DNA of 50,006 nucleotides from the NCBI GenBank assembly GCA_002364245.1, contig DEXR01000007.1:6284-56289 (forward strand), written 5' to 3'. The DNA is from Flavobacteriaceae bacterium UBA3179. GTDB taxonomy: Bacteria > Bacteroidota > Bacteroidia > Flavobacteriales > Flavobacteriaceae. Below the pieces are notes generated by a model that was not told the DNA's origin, did no database searches, and saw nothing but the letters and a program-made list of their open reading frames with translations. Below, piece after piece: positions 10,649-20,041 of this stretch. The position numbers and the translations under genes were made by a program. How positions within the stretch are numbered: the first letter of the stretch is position 1; every line of letters starts with the position of its first letter.

Positions 10649-11613
10649 TAAATAATGCCTTCTTTAGTAAGGTTGTGAATGTGGACAACACCTGCGTATT
10701 TTCCATCCTTTTCGGCTAATAGCTGTGTAATGCCAAAATCGTCCATCGTTTTAATGGCTTCTACAGCCATCGCATCATTTTCGATTTTCTTCGGGTTTTT
10801 GGTCATAATATCTTTTGCTGTTATCCCTTTTAGGTTGTCCATTTTGCTTAACATCCTACGTAAATCGCCATCGGTAATGATACCTATAATCGTTCCGTTT
10901 TCAATAACAGCGGCAACACCAAGCATTTTTTCTGAAATTTCAACAATAACATCTTTTAATTCGGTGTCAGGATGTACTTGTGGCTTTTCATTTAATGAAG
11001 TAAGGTCGCTTACTCGCAAGTATAATTTTTTTCCTAAAGATCCTCCCGGATGGAATTTTGCAAAATCCTTGCTAGAAAATCCTCGTAAATCTAATAATGC
11101 CATTGCCAGAGCATCACCAATTACTAATTGTGCTGTTGTACTTGTTGTAGGGGCAAGATTATTTGGGCAAGCTTCTTTTTCAACATAAGCGTGCAAAACA
11201 TAATCTGCTTTTTGACCTAAAAACGAATCTTTATTAGAGGTTATGGCTATCAACTTGTTATCACTTGCTTTAATTAGTGGGACGAGCACCTTTATTTCAG
11301 GCGTGTTCCCACTTTTTGAAATACATATAACGGTATCCTTTTTAAGGATAGTGCCTAAATCACCGTGAATAGCATCGGCAGCGTGCATAAATATAGCGGG
11401 TGTACCAGTAGAGTTTAGGGTGGCAACTATTTTTGTGGCAATATTTGCACTTTTGCCTATTCCGGTAATGATAACCCTTCCTTGTGAGTTAAAAATAAAG
11501 TCTACCGCAGCAGCGAATTCAGCGTCAACTAAAGGGGCTAAATTTGCAATAGCTTCACTTTCAGTCTCTATTGTTTTTCTTGCTACAGAAATAATTTGTT
11601 GTTCTTTGTTCAA
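10648..11613 (-). CDS. kdsD: D-arabinose 5-phosphate isomerase (KpsF/GutQ family)
   Basis: 321 residues: an N-terminal SIS domain (VIITGIGKSANIATKIVATL, about 48-67, and ICISKSGNTPEIKVLVPLIK) followed by a CBS pair (about 208-321) that includes GIITDGDLRRML. This arrangement matches enzymes converting ribulose 5-phosphate to arabinose 5-phosphate for Kdo and thus lipid A-core synthesis. The start is TTG; an in-frame stop lies two codons upstream and no ATG is available before the SIS domain. It is the first gene of the operon with tatC. KpsF and GutQ paralogues cannot be told apart from sequence alone. Confidence 0.93.
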   Translation of the reverse strand: MNKEQQIISVARKTIETESEAIANLAPLVDAEFAAAVDFIFNSQGRVIITGIGKSANIATKIVATLNSTGTPAIFMHAADAIHGDLGTILKKDTVICISKSGNTPEIKVLVPLIKASDNKLIAITSNKDSFLGQKADYVLHAYVEKEACPNNLAPTTSTTAQLVIGDALAMALLDLRGFSSKDFAKFHPGGSLGKKLYLRVSDLTSLNEKPQVHPDTELKDVIVEISEKMLGVAAVIENGTIIGIITDGDLRRMLSKMDNLKGITAKDIMTKNPKKIENDAMAVEAIKTMDDFGITQLLAEKDGKYAGVVHIHNLTKEGII

Positions 11614-11633
11614 ATTTTAAGCTTTTGAATGTT

Positions 11634-11701
11634 TGAAACTGTTTCAGAATTTAGTATATTGAAAATGCAAAATGCACTAACTGGCTTAAACATCTGTTTA
11701 A
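11634..11701. promoter_or_regulatory. Two palindromes in the kdsD/recQ divergent intergenic region
   Basis: TGAAACTGTTTCA (11634-11646, six-base arms around one central T) lies just upstream of kdsD, and TTAAACATCTGTTTAA (11686-11701, perfect seven-base arms) lies between the two genes. Both have the shape of operators, but with AT-rich DNA chance occurrence is possible. Confidence 0.25.
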
Positions 11702-11802
11702 AGATACGTTTTACATTGTTGGTTGCAAAATTACAATTGTTCCTGTGTTATGGCAATTTAATTTTACTTCCTTTTATTACTAATTAAAATTTAAATAGCA
11801 GC

Positions 11803-13995
11803 GTGACCGATACCGAATTATACGCAGCACTTAAAAGATATTTTGGATTCAGTGCTTTTAAAGGACTTCAAGAGGAAGTTGTTAAAAGTATCCTTGGTGG
11901 CAATAACACCTTTGTTATTATGCCTACTGGAGGTGGTAAATCCCTATGTTATCAACTTCCCGCGTTAATAGAAGAAGGCACGGCCATTGTAGTTTCGCCT
12001 TTAATAGCTTTGATGAAAAATCAAGTAGATGCGTTGCGTTCGCTTTCTTCGGAAGAAGGAATTGCACACGTATTAAACTCTTCATTAAATAAAACCGAGG
12101 TTAAAAAAGTAAAAAGTGATATCGCAAATGGTATTACCAAATTACTTTACGTCGCACCAGAATCACTTACAAAAGATGAATATGTTGACTTTCTGCAAGG
12201 ACAGACCATTTCTTTTATGGCAATTGATGAAGCCCATTGTATAAGTGAATGGGGACACGACTTTAGGCCTGAATATCGAAACCTACGAAAAATTATAGAA
12301 CGCATTGGCGATAATATCCCTATAATAGGTCTTACAGCAACAGCAACACCGAAAGTACAGGAAGATATTTTAAAAAATCTAGGTATTCAAGATGCCAATA
12401 CTTTTAAAGCGTCTTTTAACCGACCTAATTTATACTATGAAATAAGGCCAAAAACCAAAAATGTAGATGCCGATATTATTCGTTTTGTTAAAAAGAACGA
12501 AGGCAAAAGTGGTATTATATATTGTTTAAGCCGAAAACGCGTAGAAGAACTTGCCCAAACCCTGCAAGTAAATGGTCTAAAGGCCGTACCCTACCATGCA
12601 GGCTTAGATGCTAAAAAAAGGGTGAAGCATCAAGATATGTTTTTAAAGGAAGACACCGATATTGTGGTGGCTACTATCGCTTTTGGTATGGGTATAGACA
12701 AACCAGATGTACGGTTTGTAATACATAACGATATTCCTAAAAGCATTGAAAGCTATTACCAAGAAACTGGTAGGGCAGGTCGTGATGGTGGTGAAGGACA
12801 TTGCTTGGCTTTTTATAGCTATAAAGACATTGAAAAACTCGAAAAATTTATGAGTGGCAAACCTGTTGCCGAACAGGAAATTGGACACGCCCTTTTACAG
12901 GAAGTTGTAGCGTTTGCTGAAACATCTATTTCCCGTAGAAAATTCATACTTCATTATTTTGGTGAAAAATTTGATAATAAAACTGGAGAAGGTGGTGATA
13001 TGGATGACAACATGCGCTATCCAAAAAAGAAACATGAAGCCAAAGAAGATGTAGCGTTATTATTAAGTATTGTAGAAAAAACCAAACAGCAATATAAAGC
13101 CAAAGAAGTAGTAAACGTATTGGTTGGTAAAGCCAATGCTATGATTAAATCGCATCGAACCGACACACAACCTTTTTTTGGTACAGGAAAAGAAAAAGAA
13201 CCTTCTTACTGGATGGCCTTGTTGCGCCAATTGTTGGTTGCAAGGTATATTAAAAAAGATATTGAAACCTACGGGGTGGTTAAGTTAACGGATAAGGGAA
13301 GAGACTTTATGAAATCCCCTTCCAGTTTTATGATGACCGAAGACCATAGTTTTAAAGAAGCGAATGACGATGCTATTGTAACCAATCAAAAATCTGGAGA
13401 AGCAGCCGACAAAAACTTGTTCAAGTTATTAAAGGATGAACGTAAAAAAGTCGCTGACAAAAAGGATTTGCCACCATTTGTGATTTTTCAAGACCCTTCT
13501 TTAGAGGATATGGCGTTAAAATATCCTATAACCTTAGAAGAGTTATCCAATGTTCATGGAGTAGGGGAAAGCAAAGCGAAAAAATTTGGAAAGAGCTTTA
13601 TTGCTTTAATTGAGCGGTATGTTGAAGAAAATGATATTCTACGTCCCGATGACTTTGTGGTAAAATCTACCGGTAGCAATAGCGCCTTAAAGCTATATAT
13701 TATTCAAAATGTAGATAAAAAACTACCCTTAGATACCATTGCCAATGGTAAAGGGTTGGATATGGACGATTTTATAAGAGAAATGGAAGCCATAGTTTAT
13801 AGTGGTACAAAACTCAATATAGACTATTGGTTAGAAGATGTACTCGATGAAGATCAGCAAGAAGAAATACACGAATATTTTCTAGAAGCAGAAAATGATA
13901 AGATAGACGAAGCCATGGAAGAGTTTGATGGTGATTATGATGAAGAAGAATTGCGTCTTTATCGAATTAAGTTTATTAGCGATGTAGCTAATTAA
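11803..13995 (+). CDS. recQ: RecQ-type ATP-dependent DNA helicase lacking zinc cysteines
   Basis: 730 residues from a GTG start. The helicase core has Walker A TGGGKSLCYQ (Lys46), the DEAH box in MAIDEAHCISEWGHDFRPEY (about 138-157), and motif VI YQETGRAGRDG. It unwinds DNA 3' to 5' in recombination and fork repair. After the core, ISRRKFILHYFGE (about 376-388) aligns with the RecQ zinc-binding subdomain, but the usual CGNCDNC cluster is replaced by GEGGDMDDNM and the preceding Cys by Ser, so zinc cannot bind there. A winged-helix region, an HRDC domain (about 525-605) and an acidic, helix-turn-helix-like tail (610-730) follow. The GNAT gene follows 15 bases later. Confidence 0.93.
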   Translation: MTDTELYAALKRYFGFSAFKGLQEEVVKSILGGNNTFVIMPTGGGKSLCYQLPALIEEGTAIVVSPLIALMKNQVDALRSLSSEEGIAHVLNSSLNKTEVKKVKSDIANGITKLLYVAPESLTKDEYVDFLQGQTISFMAIDEAHCISEWGHDFRPEYRNLRKIIERIGDNIPIIGLTATATPKVQEDILKNLGIQDANTFKASFNRPNLYYEIRPKTKNVDADIIRFVKKNEGKSGIIYCLSRKRVEELAQTLQVNGLKAVPYHAGLDAKKRVKHQDMFLKEDTDIVVATIAFGMGIDKPDVRFVIHNDIPKSIESYYQETGRAGRDGGEGHCLAFYSYKDIEKLEKFMSGKPVAEQEIGHALLQEVVAFAETSISRRKFILHYFGEKFDNKTGEGGDMDDNMRYPKKKHEAKEDVALLLSIVEKTKQQYKAKEVVNVLVGKANAMIKSHRTDTQPFFGTGKEKEPSYWMALLRQLLVARYIKKDIETYGVVKLTDKGRDFMKSPSSFMMTEDHSFKEANDDAIVTNQKSGEAADKNLFKLLKDERKKVADKKDLPPFVIFQDPSLEDMALKYPITLEELSNVHGVGESKAKKFGKSFIALIERYVEENDILRPDDFVVKSTGSNSALKLYIIQNVDKKLPLDTIANGKGLDMDDFIREMEAIVYSGTKLNIDYWLEDVLDEDQQEEIHEYFLEAENDKIDEAMEEFDGDYDEEELRLYRIKFISDVAN

Positions 13996-14010
13996 AGATC
14001 ATTTAAAAGA

Positions 14011-14454
14011 ATGATTAGAGAATATTCATATAAGGATAAACCAAAAGTACTAGAGCTTTTACAATTAAACATTCCTGAATTTTTTGACGCTTCTGAAGAA
14101 AACGATCTAGATCATTACCTTGAGCACGAAATAGAAGACTATTTTGTAGTTGAAGAAGATAATAGAATAATTGGCTCTGGCGGAATTAATTACCTTACTA
14201 CAGAAAAAATTGCCCGAATTTCGTGGGATATAATTAATCCTAATTCACAAGGAAAAGGAATAGGTAAGAAGTTACTACAACATCGCATTAATCATTTAAA
14301 AGGGAATCAAAAAGTAGAGTTAATTGAAGTGAGAACGAGCCAACTTGTGTATCAATTCTACGAAAAAATGGGCTTTACATTAGAAAATATTGAAAAGAAT
14401 TTCTGGGCACAGGGTTTTGATTTATATCAAATGAAATTAAAGAATCAAGACTGA
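14011..14454 (+). CDS. GNAT family N-acetyltransferase
   Basis: 147 residues with a GNAT fold. The acetyl-CoA-binding motif A is ISWDIINPNSQGKGIGKKLL (about 69-88), with QGKGIGK as the pyrophosphate loop, and the C-terminal motif B is VYQFYEKMGF (about 113-122). It transfers an acetyl group to an amine of an unidentified substrate. It is 15 bases downstream of recQ and on the same strand, so probably cotranscribed, though a functional link is not evident. Confidence 0.9.
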   Translation: MIREYSYKDKPKVLELLQLNIPEFFDASEENDLDHYLEHEIEDYFVVEEDNRIIGSGGINYLTTEKIARISWDIINPNSQGKGIGKKLLQHRINHLKGNQKVELIEVRTSQLVYQFYEKMGFTLENIEKNFWAQGFDLYQMKLKNQD

Positions 14455-14464
14455 TTCCAATGTC

Positions 14465-14905
14465 TTACTTAACAGGAAGGTCCCTTAAAAAAATATACTT
14501 TTCATTTTCATAGTCCATTTGGCAATAATAATGTTCTAAACCATTGGTGACCATTAAATACGTAGCGTTGGCTACCAAGTTGTAACGTGCAATCTGATCA
14601 AAAGTTTGTTGTGTTATAGGAATTGAAGGCGCTTTGCATTCTACAATTAAAAAGATATTTCCGTCTCGATTATAGACTACCACATCATATCTTTTTACCG
14701 TATCCTTAACCTTAAGTTGCTTTTCAACATTAATTAATGATTTTGGATACTTTTTTTCTGAAATCAAAAACTGAACTACATGTTGCCTAACCCATTCTTC
14801 AGGAGTGAGGATTATAAATTTTTTCCTAATTTCGTCAAAGATCAATGTTTTGTTTTCGCTACTTTTGAAACGAAACTGATATTTTGGAAAGTTTAACTGA
14901 TGCAT
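14465..14905 (-). CDS. Stand-alone HsdR_N-type PD-(D/E)XK nuclease domain protein
   Basis: 146 residues matching only the N-terminal nuclease domain of type I restriction HsdR. The catalytic pattern is intact: Asp74 in KRYDVVVYNRDG, then the Glu89-x-Lys91 pair in LIVECKAP, then the QQTFDQIARYN segment characteristic of HsdR nucleases. No helicase domain or hsdM/hsdS is nearby, so this is not a restriction system. Such solitary proteins occur widely in Bacteroidota, often divergent from holA as here, which suggests a housekeeping DNA role. That role is unknown. Confidence 0.85.
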   Translation of the reverse strand: MHQLNFPKYQFRFKSSENKTLIFDEIRKKFIILTPEEWVRQHVVQFLISEKKYPKSLINVEKQLKVKDTVKRYDVVVYNRDGNIFLIVECKAPSIPITQQTFDQIARYNLVANATYLMVTNGLEHYYCQMDYENEKYIFLRDLPVK

Positions 14906-14996
14906 ATAGCAAAGTAACAGTTTCCTTTAGTAGGTTCAAAATTTGCCCGAAGCGTTTTTTCAAATAAATTATAAATCAAAAGCCTCACGTTTAAGC

Positions 14997-16001
14997 ATGC
15001 CCTTAGATAAAGCCAAAACCATCATAAACGATATAAAAAGTGGAAACATAAAACCCGTTTACTTTTTAATGGGCGAAGAACCTTATTATATTGATGGTAT
15101 CGCAAATTATATTGAGGATAAAATTCTTTCAGAAGAAGAAAAAGGGTTTAATCAAATGGTTCTGTACGGTCGTGATGTCACTATCGACGAGATTGTGAGT
15201 AATGCCAAACGATACCCCATGATGGCCGAAAGGCAAGTGGTGATTGTAAAAGAGGCACAAGACCTTTCCCGAACCATTGAGAATCTGGTAGCCTATGTTA
15301 AAGATCCACAACCCACTACGGTGTTGGTGCTTTGCTACAAGTATAAAAAACTAGATGCTAGAAAAAAGCTAGCCAAGGAAATTAAAAAAATCGGTGTTCT
15401 TTTTGAAAGTAAAAAATTGTATGAAAATCAAGTTCCCGATTGGATTAAGCGAGTTTTAGCGGGAAAAGGGTATACTATTACGCCTAAAGCCGCGCAAATG
15501 CTTACAGAGTTTTTGGGTAATGATTTAAGCAAGGTAAACAACGAACTGCAAAAACTGCAACTCATTATACAACCTGGTGAGCAAATAACCCCACAACTTA
15601 TTGAACGTAACATTGGGATAAGCAAAGACTTTAATAACTTCGAACTACAAAACGCCATTGGTGCACGCGATATTAAAAAGGCATATTCCATCGTTCAGTA
15701 CTTTGGGCAAAACCCGAAAAATAATCCAATGGTTATGACGGTGGCACTCATGTATTCATTCTTTTCAAAGCTTTTGAAATACCACGCGTTGAGTGATAAA
15801 AACCAAGCTGCAAGAGCTTTGGGAGTAAGCCCTTATTTTATTAAAGACTATCAACTTGCCGCACGAAATTATCCTATGAAAAAAGTAAGTGCTATTATTG
15901 GTAGTATTCGTGAGGTAGATATGAAAAGTAAAGGTGTAGGTGCTGCCAATATTGAACAAGGCGACTTGTTAAAAGAAATGCTAGTCAAAATTTTCAATTA
16001 A
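14997..16001 (+). CDS. holA: DNA polymerase III subunit delta
   Basis: 334 residues. HolA is the delta subunit of the clamp loader that opens the beta clamp. The N-terminus has the typical IKPVYFLMGEEPYYIDGIANYIE segment, a diverged Walker-like region, then QVPDWIKRVLAGKGYTI and the helical EFLGNDLSKVNNELQKL stretch, and a C-terminal collar domain. I chose ATG 14997; an upstream TTG at 14943 in the same frame would add 18 residues that do not look like the family. It diverges from the HsdR_N-type gene with about 90 bases between them. Confidence 0.92.
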   Translation: MPLDKAKTIINDIKSGNIKPVYFLMGEEPYYIDGIANYIEDKILSEEEKGFNQMVLYGRDVTIDEIVSNAKRYPMMAERQVVIVKEAQDLSRTIENLVAYVKDPQPTTVLVLCYKYKKLDARKKLAKEIKKIGVLFESKKLYENQVPDWIKRVLAGKGYTITPKAAQMLTEFLGNDLSKVNNELQKLQLIIQPGEQITPQLIERNIGISKDFNNFELQNAIGARDIKKAYSIVQYFGQNPKNNPMVMTVALMYSFFSKLLKYHALSDKNQAARALGVSPYFIKDYQLAARNYPMKKVSAIIGSIREVDMKSKGVGAANIEQGDLLKEMLVKIFN

Positions 16002-16019
16002 CCACCTTTTTTTTACCGC

Positions 16020-16391
16020 TTACTTTCTATCCAACGAAAATCGTCCTGAACCTAATAATGCGATTACTGTAAAACCAAATAAGTAAAGCAGAGCCATTTC
16101 TTTAGTGCCAAGCGGGTCACTTCCATGAACAATAAAAGCAGCAACTGCCATAGTAATTATGGTAGGGATAGCTGCAATTCGTGTTTTTAACCCTAGAATG
16201 ATAAGTAAAGGGCAAATAGCCTCGCCAATCACAGCTAAAATTAAAGAGACGGCAGGTCCCAACCCAATAGGGTCGCCAAACTGAATATCACCTTGAACAA
16301 GGTTCAGTAGCTTCGGGATACCGTGGGTAAGCATCATCCCTGAAAATGTTAAGCGTAAAAAGAGCAATCCAAAATGATAGGTAGAATTCAT
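16020..16391 (-). CDS. DoxX family membrane protein
   Basis: 123 residues with four hydrophobic segments. The N-terminal LLFLRLTFSGMMLTHGIPKL is the DoxX signature, followed by a loop with FGDPIGLGPAVSL and the ICPLLIILGLKTRIAAI segment. DoxX proteins are inner-membrane proteins with proposed links to redox or oxidative stress handling; no partner is visible here. It converges on holA with only 18 bases between the stops. Confidence 0.87.
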   Translation of the reverse strand: MNSTYHFGLLFLRLTFSGMMLTHGIPKLLNLVQGDIQFGDPIGLGPAVSLILAVIGEAICPLLIILGLKTRIAAIPTIITMAVAAFIVHGSDPLGTKEMALLYLFGFTVIALLGSGRFSLDRK

Positions 16392-16519
16392 AATTATGGG
16401 ATTAGAGTAGTTAGTAGCTATAAAAATAGAAATTTAATTTAAAACAATCTCTTTAACTATTTTTTTACTTAAAATTAATATACCTCAACGATTATTTCAT
16501 TTTGATAAGAATTCTTCAC

Positions 16520-16582
16520 TTTAATTTAAATTTCAGCTAATACTGCTAATACATCCCACTACTACTTTAGCTGAAAATTAAA
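16520..16582 (+). promoter_or_regulatory. Leader hairpin upstream of the choice-of-anchor I gene
   Basis: TTTCAGCTAA (16531-16540) is the exact complement of TTAGCTGAAA (16567-16576), giving a 10-base-pair stem with a 26-base loop; an AT-rich extension continues past one bulged A. It ends about 14 bases before the ATG, so it would lie in the 5' leader, in a position able to affect translation. No known riboswitch was recognised. Confidence 0.35.
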
Positions 16583-16595
16583 ACTAACTTTTATA

Positions 16596-19500
16596 ATGAA
16601 AAAAATTACTTTTTTTGCAGCTTTTTTAATGACAGCTGTTGCATTTTCACAAATTGAGACCCTAGCAGAAACAAGCTTTGAAGAGCCTGCTATTGGCAAT
16701 CAATATACCGATACGGGAGACGCTTCGGTTGCACACGACCTTATTAATAACACAGATGAGGCACCGGTAGACTTTACACAAGTAGCTACTGAAATAGGTT
16801 TCGATGCCAAATATGAACCTTATGATACGCCAAGTAGCGGATTAACCGATGGTGATTTTGTGGGTGTAACCGATTTTACGGGCGATGTAACAAACTACAC
16901 CGACGGAATTCAAGGTTATCAAATGTCTGATACGGATGGAAACATGATTGTTGGATTTGACGCTGTAGACTTTACAGGTTATACAAACAATACTATATCG
17001 ATTGATTATTTTGTAAACGAAACCGGTTATGAAGGTGACGGTACTGTAAACGAAAGTAGCAATGATCGCATTCGTATTTACGTTATAGATGAAACAAATA
17101 GTACTGAGATCGATATCCTTAATACGGAAGGAACTGATATTAATGATTTAAGCATTGAAGGTGCTTGGATAACTGAAAACATTTCAGTACCTGATAACAT
17201 TACTGCAAAATTAGTTGTTGAAGTACGCACCAATTCTTCTTCTGAAGCGCTTTACCTTGATAATATCAAGTTTGAAGGAGAACCTGCTGCAAATCCGTTG
17301 GAACTTACCATTACTGAAATCTTTTCTGGACAAAGCGGAACTGATTTAACAGCAGATTGGTTCGAAATAACAAATAATGGAACCGTAGCTTGGGAAGCAG
17401 GCGTAAGTGAAGATTTATATTACGATGATGAATCTGCTGAACCAGCCGATGCCGATATCATTCAAGGAATTACTGAAATTCAGCCAGGTGCTAAAGTGAT
17501 TGTTTTAATTACAGATAACACGGCAGATATTACCACGTTTACAGATGTTTGGAACCCCGTAATAGATTTAACAGGTGTTCAAGTAGGGTATACAGACGGT
17601 GCTGGTTTAGGTGCTGGTGGAGATGCTGTAACACTATGGGCAGGCGATCCTGCGAGTACTTCACCAATTGACAATGCTTCATACCCAGATACCGATGCTA
17701 ACGACGGTCAGTCATACGATGTTGAACTAGCTGCTTTTAGTGCGGTTGGTAACGCAAACGGAGCTGTAGAAACTATTGCTCAAGGTGGTGATAATAGTGA
17801 TGTATCTAACATTGCTTCACCAGGTGACGGGCCAGCCGTTTCACAAACTGTTGTAGCTTTTGATGAAGCATATACTTCAGTTTCTGAAAATGCAACAGAA
17901 GTGACAATTACAGTAACCCCTTCAGAAACTGTAGCTGTTGAAACTACTGTAGATGTAGTATTAAATGGCGGAGGAACAGCAGTTGAAGGAACTGACTTTA
18001 CATTTACTGCTTCCGAAACAGTAACTTTCCCTGTTGGAAGTGATACTGCTCAAACCATAACAATTCCTATTCTAGACAATACAGATGATAACAGCGATGT
18101 GTTTTTTGTAATTGAATTAGAGAATGCAATCAATGCAGTTGTTTCAGGGAATGATGTTCACTCAGTATATATTTTAGATAATGATACCGTGGTTCCAGAA
18201 ACGGATGCTTCTGTATTAGACGTTAATTACCTCGCGAGTTATTTGGTAGACGCCGATGGTACTGCCGAAATCACTGCTTACGATGCTAGTACACAACGAT
18301 TGTATGTAACCAATTCAGCTTCAATTGAAGTAGTAGATTTTTCAGATCCTGAAAATATTCAGCCGCTAGCTACTGTAAATGTATCAGATTTTGGTGGAGT
18401 GAGTGTACAGAGTGTGGCGACTAAAAATGGTATCGTAGCAGCTGCTGTTTCAGTAGATCCTGTAACAGATAATGGTTTGGTGGTACTTTCAGACCTTGAT
18501 GGGAATAACCCGGTAGCTGTTGAGGTTGGTGTTTTACCTGATATGATTACATTTTCACCCGATGGAAACCTATTATTATCAGCAAACGAAGGTCAGCCAA
18601 GTGATGATTATTCAATCGATCCTGAAGGAACCATTTCAGTAATTGATGTAAGCGGAGGTTTAGCTTCCATTACACAAGCAAGTGTAACTACGCTTAATTT
18701 TAATGCTTTCGATGCTTCCGAAGCAGATTTAATTGATGCTGGTGTTCGTATTTTTGGTCCGGGAGCTTCCGTTTCACAAGATTTGGAGCCTGAATATATA
18801 GCTGTGTCGGCTAATTCTCAAAAAGCATATGTAACGCTTCAGGAAAACAACGCTTATGCAATTGTAGATCTTGTAGCTATGGAAATTACAGATGTTATTT
18901 CTTTCGGATTAAAAGATCACAGCCTTCCTGAAAATTCATTAGACCTTTCAGACGAAACAGATTTTATCTTCAATGCTTCGTGGCCAGTAAAAGGGATGTA
19001 TATGCCAGATGCTATTTCCTATTACGAAGTGAACGGGACAAGTTACATCGTTACAGCAAACGAAGGTGATGCTCGTGAGTATGATACCTTTGAAGAAGAA
19101 CGAAAAATTGGAGATAGCGATTATACGCTGGACCCTGCAGTTTTCAGTAATATTGATATTTTAGAATTAGACTCAAACCTGTCTCAAATAGCCGTAACAA
19201 ATGGTTCTGGAGATGCTAATGGTGATGGGTTGTTTGAAGAGATTCACATTTTCGGAGGTCGTTCCTTCAGCATTTTTGAAGCGGAAACAGGAAACCTAGT
19301 TTTCGATAGTGGTAACGATTTTGAAGTTATTACTGCAGCCGATCCTGTTTACGGAGCTATTTTTAATGCAAGTAATAGTAACAACAACCTGAAAAACCGA
19401 AGTGATAATAAAGGTCCTGAGCCGGAAGGTGTATTGGTTCAAGAAATCAATGATGAATTTTATGCTTTTATCTTATTAGAGCGTATAGGTGGTGTTATGG

Positions 19501-19943
19501 TTTATAATATTACAGATCCTGCTAATCCAGTATTCTTACAATATGTAAACAGTAGAGATGCTGTGGAAGGTGGAGATGAAGCAGGCGATTTAGGTCCAGA
19601 AGGGATTGCTTATGTAACTGCTGAAGAAAGCCCTTACGGAAAAGCGATGCTTATTGTTTCAAATGAAGTAAGTGCTACGCTAAGTATGTATACGTTAGAT
19701 AATGTGATACTTTCAACACCAGAGTTTGGAGTTGCTACAGGAGCGGCGTTTGTATTATACCCCAATCCAGCTAATAACCAAGTATTTGTTAGCAAACCAG
19801 GAAGTTATAGCATTTTTGATATAAGCGGACGTTTAGTTGTTGAAGCGATTAATGTGGCTACTATTAATACATCAAGCTTATCAAGCGGGACGTATATCGT
19901 AAAAAATGAAGAAGGAGTTTCACAAAAACTTATTGTTGAGTAG
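16596..19943 (+). CDS. T9SS-exported choice-of-anchor I protein with Calx-beta domain
   Basis: 1115 residues. Signal peptide MKKITFFAAFLMTAVAFSQ; an N-terminal carbohydrate-module-like region (about 20-230); a lamin-tail-like domain (ELTITEIFSGQSGTDLTADW, about 235-400); a Calx-beta domain (VVAFDEAYTSVSENATEVTI to YILDNDT, about 425-530); then the choice-of-anchor I beta-propeller (about 540-1030, with VTANEGDAREYDTFEEE and GPEPEGVLV); and a C-terminal T9SS sorting domain (VLYPNPANNQVFV to the end). The propeller is alkaline-phosphatase/phytase-like in some relatives, but no catalytic role can be assigned. It should be secreted or attached to the cell surface. It is a single-gene unit with its own leader hairpin and terminator. 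Confidence 0.9.
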   Translation: MKKITFFAAFLMTAVAFSQIETLAETSFEEPAIGNQYTDTGDASVAHDLINNTDEAPVDFTQVATEIGFDAKYEPYDTPSSGLTDGDFVGVTDFTGDVTNYTDGIQGYQMSDTDGNMIVGFDAVDFTGYTNNTISIDYFVNETGYEGDGTVNESSNDRIRIYVIDETNSTEIDILNTEGTDINDLSIEGAWITENISVPDNITAKLVVEVRTNSSSEALYLDNIKFEGEPAANPLELTITEIFSGQSGTDLTADWFEITNNGTVAWEAGVSEDLYYDDESAEPADADIIQGITEIQPGAKVIVLITDNTADITTFTDVWNPVIDLTGVQVGYTDGAGLGAGGDAVTLWAGDPASTSPIDNASYPDTDANDGQSYDVELAAFSAVGNANGAVETIAQGGDNSDVSNIASPGDGPAVSQTVVAFDEAYTSVSENATEVTITVTPSETVAVETTVDVVLNGGGTAVEGTDFTFTASETVTFPVGSDTAQTITIPILDNTDDNSDVFFVIELENAINAVVSGNDVHSVYILDNDTVVPETDASVLDVNYLASYLVDADGTAEITAYDASTQRLYVTNSASIEVVDFSDPENIQPLATVNVSDFGGVSVQSVATKNGIVAAAVSVDPVTDNGLVVLSDLDGNNPVAVEVGVLPDMITFSPDGNLLLSANEGQPSDDYSIDPEGTISVIDVSGGLASITQASVTTLNFNAFDASEADLIDAGVRIFGPGASVSQDLEPEYIAVSANSQKAYVTLQENNAYAIVDLVAMEITDVISFGLKDHSLPENSLDLSDETDFIFNASWPVKGMYMPDAISYYEVNGTSYIVTANEGDAREYDTFEEERKIGDSDYTLDPAVFSNIDILELDSNLSQIAVTNGSGDANGDGLFEEIHIFGGRSFSIFEAETGNLVFDSGNDFEVITAADPVYGAIFNASNSNNNLKNRSDNKGPEPEGVLVQEINDEFYAFILLERIGGVMVYNITDPANPVFLQYVNSRDAVEGGDEAGDLGPEGIAYVTAEESPYGKAMLIVSNEVSATLSMYTLDNVILSTPEFGVATGAAFVLYPNPANNQVFVSKPGSYSIFDISGRLVVEAINVATINTSSLSSGTYIVKNEEGVSQKLIVE

Positions 19944-19967
19944 TTTTAAGTAGTTTAATATCGATTG

Positions 19968-20002
19968 AAAAAGCCATCTCTAATTTTAGAGGTGGTTTTT
20001 TT
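19968..20002 (+). terminator. Rho-independent terminator after the choice-of-anchor I gene
   Basis: AAAAAGCCATCTCT pairs with AGAGGTGGTTTTTTT across a 6-base loop, with two G-T pairs and a run of seven T, 25 bases after the stop codon. Confidence 0.85.
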
Positions 20003-20041
20003 ATTTAACTGTATTTTTGCGGCAATAAAACCATTGATTGC

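Noticed and set aside
10679..11188. 169-codon plus-strand open frame
   Set aside because: It is antisense to kdsD, whose SIS and CBS motifs are clear; the composition is that of a reverse-strand shadow.
14465..14905. Type I restriction-modification system
   Set aside because: Only an HsdR N-terminal-type nuclease domain is present; no hsdM, hsdS or helicase motor is nearby.
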